NCBI RefSeq assembly: GCF_007655135.1
Contig: NC_045134.1
Span: forward strand, 12,792,982 to 12,856,981
Length of the DNA: 64,000 nucleotides
From: Punica granatum
Taxonomy: Eukaryota > Streptophyta > Magnoliopsida > Myrtales > Lythraceae
Direction: 5' to 3'
Positions 59,602 to 64,000 of this stretch are shown piece by piece. The notes below the pieces were generated by a model, which was not told the DNA's origin, did not search any database, and was given only the letters and a program-made list of their open reading frames with translations. The translations under genes were made by a program, and so were the position numbers. The first letter of the stretch is position 1, and every line of letters begins with the position of its first letter.

Positions 59602-61353
59602 CTAATCTCTTTGTTTGCGTGGTAAGTTAGGCAAGTCCTTTTGGAGAATCATAGAACACTCTCCTGTAAGCATCACAGGCTCACTCCCATCAAACTTCCT
59701 CTTTTTAGTGAGCAGATCCTTCATGAATCTAGCATATGAAGGCATCTGCTGGAGTGCTTCTGCAAATGGAATGTTGATTTGCAGCTTTTTAAAAACATCT
59801 AGGAATTTAGCAAATTGGGCGTCCAACTGTTGTTGCTTCAATCTTCCTGGAAAAGGGACAGGAGGAACATACGGTTTCACCCCTAGTGACTTCTGCCTTG
59901 GTTCCTCCACCTTTTGCTTACCTTTGTCTTTCTCCGGACTCTCCTCCTGAGTTTGAGCTTTTCTATTGACTATTTCCAATTCCTTGCCACTCCTCAGCAT
60001 TATAGCATTGACACCCTTGGGGTTCTCTTCAGTGTTGCTGGGTAAAGACCCTGATGGTCTATTACTCAATTGCTGAGAAATCTGACTAATCTGACCCTCT
60101 AGGTTTCGAATAGTGGCTTGTTGATTCTGTAGCATGGTGTCAGTCTTTTGCATATAGCTCAACATGAGCTCTTCCATTCTCGACTGACTTTGCTGAGGTG
60201 GAGCATTCTGAGCAGGGCCTTGCTTTTGGAATCCAGGTGGCGGTTTAAGTGCATTATTCTCATTCCTCCATGAGAAATTAGGATGATTACGCCACCCGGG
60301 ATTGTAAGTGTTCGAATAAGGCCCTTGATTACTCCGTTGGAAGTTGTTGACAAAGTTCACTTGCTCTCCATTGGGTGAAGCCGAGGGATTTCCAGACATG
60401 CATTCAAGAGTCGAATGTGGTCCTGAACACAACTCACAAAAAGCAACCTGATTAGTATTAAAAGAATGTGCTGAGGTGAGTTTACTTACCTGGGTAGTGA
60501 GAGCTGAAATCTGGGTTGTCAAATTAGCAATAGTGTCCATGTCATTGACTGATGCCACTCTTGATTTACTTCTTTCATTCTGCCAATTATGTGCACTGGA
60601 GGCCATCTCTTCTATCAAAGCACTTGCTTCATCATAATTCTTACCCATCAGTGCGCCTCCTGCTGCAGCATCTACTAGAGACCTCAATGTATCATCCAGG
60701 CTAAGATAGAAGACCTCAATTAGGAGATTATCTGGCAATCCGTGATGTGGGCACTTTCTGATTGCCTCCTTGAATCTCTCCCATGCCTCATAAAGTGATT
60801 CACCATTGAACTTGGTGAAGTTAGTGATTTCGTTCCTCAATCTTGCAGTCCTAGCTGGTGGGAAAAATCTCCTGAGAAACTTAGATGAAAGGTCGGCCCA
60901 GGTGGTGATGGACTCTTGTGGCAGTGAATTGAACCAGGCTCTCGCTTTATCCCTAAGCGAGAAAGGAAAAAGCTGTAATCTAATAACATCATCAGTGACA
61001 TTATTCATCTTTACCGTGTTACAGTATTGGAGGAATCCTGCAATATGCTCATCAGGACTCTCGTTGGGATATCCTCCAAACTGATTTGATTGAACCATCT
61101 GGATGAGTGCTGGCTTCAGTTCAAAGTTATTAGCTGGAATAGTGGGCCTTCTGATCGCAGAACCCATAATAGTAGGTACTGCATAGTCTCGAAGTGCTCT
61201 GGCAGCACCCTGTATTTGGCGGTTGATGTCATCATCTGCCATCTCAACTACCTGCAATTCTTCCCTTCTTCTGTTCTCTCTTCTCAACCGATGCAAGGTG
61301 CGCTCTATCTCAGGATCTAATGGTAGAAGTTCAGCACTTCTACTCCTGCGCAT
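59602..61353 (-). CDS. Gag of the young Athila-type element
   Basis: About 583 residues from ATG 61,353 (MRRSRSAELLPL) to TAG 59,602. A tttgcag sequence directly upstream could serve as a splice acceptor. The retrotransposon gag domain is at about residues 60-180 (ARAWFNSLPQESITTW; FYEAWERFKEAIRKCPHHG-like), and a CX2CX3HX4C knuckle (CELCSGPHSTLEC) at about 310. The C-terminal third has a coiled, Gln-rich segment. The frame is intact, matching the near-identical LTRs. The start at 61,353 is preferred because the truncated relative at 47,661 starts with the same MRRSR. Confidence 0.88.
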   Translation of the reverse strand: MRRSRSAELLPLDPEIERTLHRLRRENRRREELQVVEMADDDINRQIQGAARALRDYAVPTIMGSAIRRPTIPANNFELKPALIQMVQSNQFGGYPNESPDEHIAGFLQYCNTVKMNNVTDDVIRLQLFPFSLRDKARAWFNSLPQESITTWADLSSKFLRRFFPPARTARLRNEITNFTKFNGESLYEAWERFKEAIRKCPHHGLPDNLLIEVFYLSLDDTLRSLVDAAAGGALMGKNYDEASALIEEMASSAHNWQNERSKSRVASVNDMDTIANLTTQISALTTQVSKLTSAHSFNTNQVAFCELCSGPHSTLECMSGNPSASPNGEQVNFVNNFQRSNQGPYSNTYNPGWRNHPNFSWRNENNALKPPPGFQKQGPAQNAPPQQSQSRMEELMLSYMQKTDTMLQNQQATIRNLEGQISQISQQLSNRPSGSLPSNTEENPKGVNAIMLRSGKELEIVNRKAQTQEESPEKDKGKQKVEEPRQKSLGVKPYVPPVPFPGRLKQQQLDAQFAKFLDVFKKLQINIPFAEALQQMPSYARFMKDLLTKKRKFDGSEPVMLTGECSMILQKDLPNLPRKQRD

Positions 61354-61443
61354 AGAATACCTGCAAAGAGAACAAGAAATAAACACACAGTAAAGTGCGC
61401 CTAAATTAACAATAGAACTAAAGGTGGTCTAATATTAAGTTAA

Positions 61444-61461
61444 TCCCCGGCAACGGCGCCA
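61444..61461 (-). other. Primer-binding site of the young Athila-type element
   Basis: TGGCGCCGTTGCCGGGGA on the minus strand, six bases from the 5' LTR. It is the PBS typical of the Athila lineage. Confidence 0.92.
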
Positions 61462-61467
61462 AAAACT

Positions 61468-62720
61468 TGGTCCCTTTGCAAATATATATAAAAATAAGCT
61501 CAAATTCTACCAGCAAGTGTACTGGGTCAGATCAAGTAATATAGTGATGAATAGAGTGTCGATCCCACAAGGATTAATTAAGTACTAAACCTATATTAGA
61601 TTCTATTATTATCTAAGCAATCAAATTAAGAGAATTAACTAATTAACTACTAATCAACCTAAATCGTCACAAAGAGCAGAAAGAGAATTGTACGAAAATA
61701 TATCAATTGAAAGTGGGAAAAACAGAATCCACCCTAGTTTCACTAATCAGATTGCCATCATGTTATATAGACTGATAGCTATGTGATTATTCAAGTGAGT
61801 TTATCAAGCCTTTAAAATTAAAGTCTTAAACCTCTAATTAATCAATCAGCTCCCGCATCTCTAATTAATAGTGGACTCTAAATTATAATCATACACCTTC
61901 CAGTGCTATGATTGTCTAATGCCCTAAATTAATTATCCCTAATGTCTTAGCGAATAACTAACTAGAAACATTGCATTAATCCCTGGATAATCTCTAATTA
62001 AACTAATTAACGCAGCTATCGCATTTAACTAATTAGTCTAATCAAGAATTCCTAACAAACACTATATCAACTCCCGTATCAATAGTGTTTCTAACAATTA
62101 TAACCAATTAAGAATTAAAATTGAAATTATAGGAATTGCAATCATGAATCATCAACACATCTATTAATCCTATAACATGGCGACAATCATCATATTAGCT
62201 ACCTAGGGTTTCATCATATTCCCACAAAAGAAGTTTAGAATATCATGGAATTGAAAACACAATTATAATTCCAAGGAGTCATTGCAATAGAATTCATATT
62301 CAGCAGTAAACTCAAGATATTGAATCCTAAAACAAAAACCCAACAATTCCTTTAAGGAATTATCTCTTCCACAATTCTTCGCTTCAAATCAATTGATCCA
62401 GGTGACGGCTCCAGACAAGACCCTCTCCAAAAACTCTCTAGGTTAAAAGAATGGTGAAAGATGGCTCCCCCCCTAGGGTTTCCTAATCTTGTTATGAGGA
62501 GTATTTATATCCACAACAAAAAAAAGATTTCCGAAAGATATATGCTGGCTCCAAATTGCGCAAAACTCCTCAATATTGCTCGTAATTCCATCTAAGTCCT
62601 CAAAGACCTACAATATCAAATTAAACATAATTAAGCACCGACTTCTTATAATTTCTATAAAATTAATAATAATTTAACATGAATTGCACAATAAAATATG
62701 AGTATAATATGCCCTTATCA
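61468..62720 (-). repeat. 5' LTR of the young Athila-type element
   Basis: 1,253 bp, TGGTCCC to CTTATCA on the plus strand, followed by the ttgac duplication (62,721-62,725). The whole element is 53,723-62,720 (8,998 bp). Confidence 0.95.
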
Positions 62721-62725
62721 TTGAC

Positions 62726-64000
62726 CAATTCTATGCACAAACCTACGCTAGGATTACGGCAGGACAAGAACCGATAATCATGCCATTGAATCGGTAAATA
62801 TGTGTGTGCATGAAAATCAAGATTACGCTGTACGTATCTCGATGCTTTTGAAATTGTGAATTTTGAAAAGGGCATGACTAACAGTTCGTGAACTGTCGAC
62901 GCGATTACAAATTATTAATCAATTCGTGCAATCCATTTAAAGAAATCAAGTGATTTAATTTAAACAAATTTAACGTCCCGATTATTCCGTATGTAGAATT
63001 TTAGGTTAATTAAAAAACTTGCTGAATGCTTTAGTCTACGGATTTCGAGCCGTCAAGATAGCCATTAGTTGACCGCCCGATAAACTCTAATTTCCGACAT
63101 GGTCACATTGTATATAATTACAAAAATGAAATATTTAAATGGGGCACATACATTGTCGGTGGGTGATCCAAGTAGAAAAGGATCGGATATTTTTAGAAAA
63201 TGTTCAGGGGACTGAATTGAACCATTTTAAAAGAGCAGGGACTGATTTTAAAGTTCTGAAAAAATTGGGGACTGATTTGAAAATTCTAGAAAGTTCGGGA
63301 CTGATCTGAAAGTTCAAAAAAATGGGGACTGTGTAAAAAATTTACTGAAAATGTCCTAGGACTTATTTGAAATGAAATTGAAAATTGGGACTGAACTGAA
63401 AAAAATGGCCCCAGGACTAAACTGAAACAACTTGGAAAGTTCCTTAGGATACTTGAAAAATTCTGGGAATTCCAGGACTGATTGGAAAATAGTAAAATGT
63501 CTGGGACTTGATTGAAGAGAATTTTTGAAATTCGGGGCAGATCTGAAAAGGGTGATAAATGGTCCTGGGACTAAACTGAAACAATTTGAAAAGTTCTTTG
63601 GGATTCTTGGAAAAATTCTAGAAAATCCAAGGACTGATTGAAAAAATAATAAAATGACCGGGGCTTGATTGAAAATGATTTTGAAATTCGGGGCGGATCT
63701 TAAAAAGATAAAATACGTCATCTGGACTGAAATGTGACAAAACAGAAAGTTCGTAAAATCGAGTTCGGGACAAATCCGATCACTCACGCGACCCAAGAAC
63801 ACTCATCTTATTCAAGAAAGGAGCCCTAATCATGCCACTAAGTCGGGAATTTACCTAGTCCCGGTTCAAACCGAAAATATGGCGGTCGAACAGGCAGGAG
63901 GCGGTCTGCACAGTTCAAACTGGCTGGAAGGGCATTGGGCCGGCAAGCTGGGCCAGGCGCCGGAGAGCTGGGCCGAATGCGCGGGGACTGGGCCGCGGAA
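62726..64000. repeat. Right part of the large LTR-type repeat
   Basis: Continues the sequence broken at 53,722. From 63,190 to 63,720 it consists of degenerate words of the form gggactgatttgaaa. Two longer units are anchored at 63,414 and 63,568 (period 154). The last 150 bases are GC-rich. The far end is outside the window. No genes. Confidence 0.6.

Noticed and set aside
63356..63802. 148-codon minus-strand frame
   Set aside because: Arises from degenerate gggactga-type repeats read in reverse; repetitive Phe/Ser wording and no known domain.

Overview
The window is nuclear DNA of a flowering plant, most likely a dicot. It has spliced genes, AT-rich spacers, plant-type Ty1/copia and Ty3/gypsy elements, a plant L1-type LINE, tRNA-derived SINEs, MITEs, a TRIM and Mutator-like elements. 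I cannot name the species. Only two host genes look functional, both on the minus strand: a five-exon PHD-finger gene of the EHD3 type (24,119-27,774) and an intronless calmodulin-like gene of the CML44 type (31,237-31,731). Almost everything else is transposon or transposon-derived.

Layout. 1-2,280: copy A of a low-copy segment, carrying a 55-base poly-C run and a hAT-like MITE. 3,279-7,238: a decayed Tat-type gypsy element with its integrase deleted and hairpin-forming 75-bp tandem repeats at its 3' end. 8,948-21,399: copies B and C of the same segment in direct tandem. B is interrupted by a complete Ty1/copia element (9,922-15,256, TSD TTTCC); C keeps the matching empty site. 20,951-22,468: a hAT-like element (8-bp TSD) with a three-LTR TRIM nested inside it (TSD GTTTT). 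24,119-31,731: the two host genes, a full-length SINE with a 15-17 bp TSD and an LTR fragment of the Tat family. 32,100-33,245: a Mutator-like element with a second MITE inserted in its terminal repeat. 35,790-40,112: a 5'-truncated, frame-broken LINE with a 15-bp TSD. 41,700-46,520: MITEs of at least three families. 46,978-49,234: a truncated Athila-type element. 50,058-50,780: exons of an En/Spm-type (Transposase_24-like) gene remnant. 50,788-52,216: a Pack-MULE-like element holding a fragment of a MYC2-type bHLH gene. 52,685 to the window end: a large LTR-type repeat interrupted by a young Athila-type element (53,723-62,720, TSD TTGAC).

Two things stand out. First, copies A, B and C record the order of at least five insertions, with empty sites visible in the window itself. 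Second, the young Athila element has near-identical LTRs and intact gag, RT and integrase stretches, yet a clean deletion removes its RNase H, and gag is separated from protease by one in-frame TAG. The MYC2-type bHLH capture inside inverted repeats is the best candidate for a newly rearranged gene fragment. All alignments were made by eye, so percent differences are approximate.
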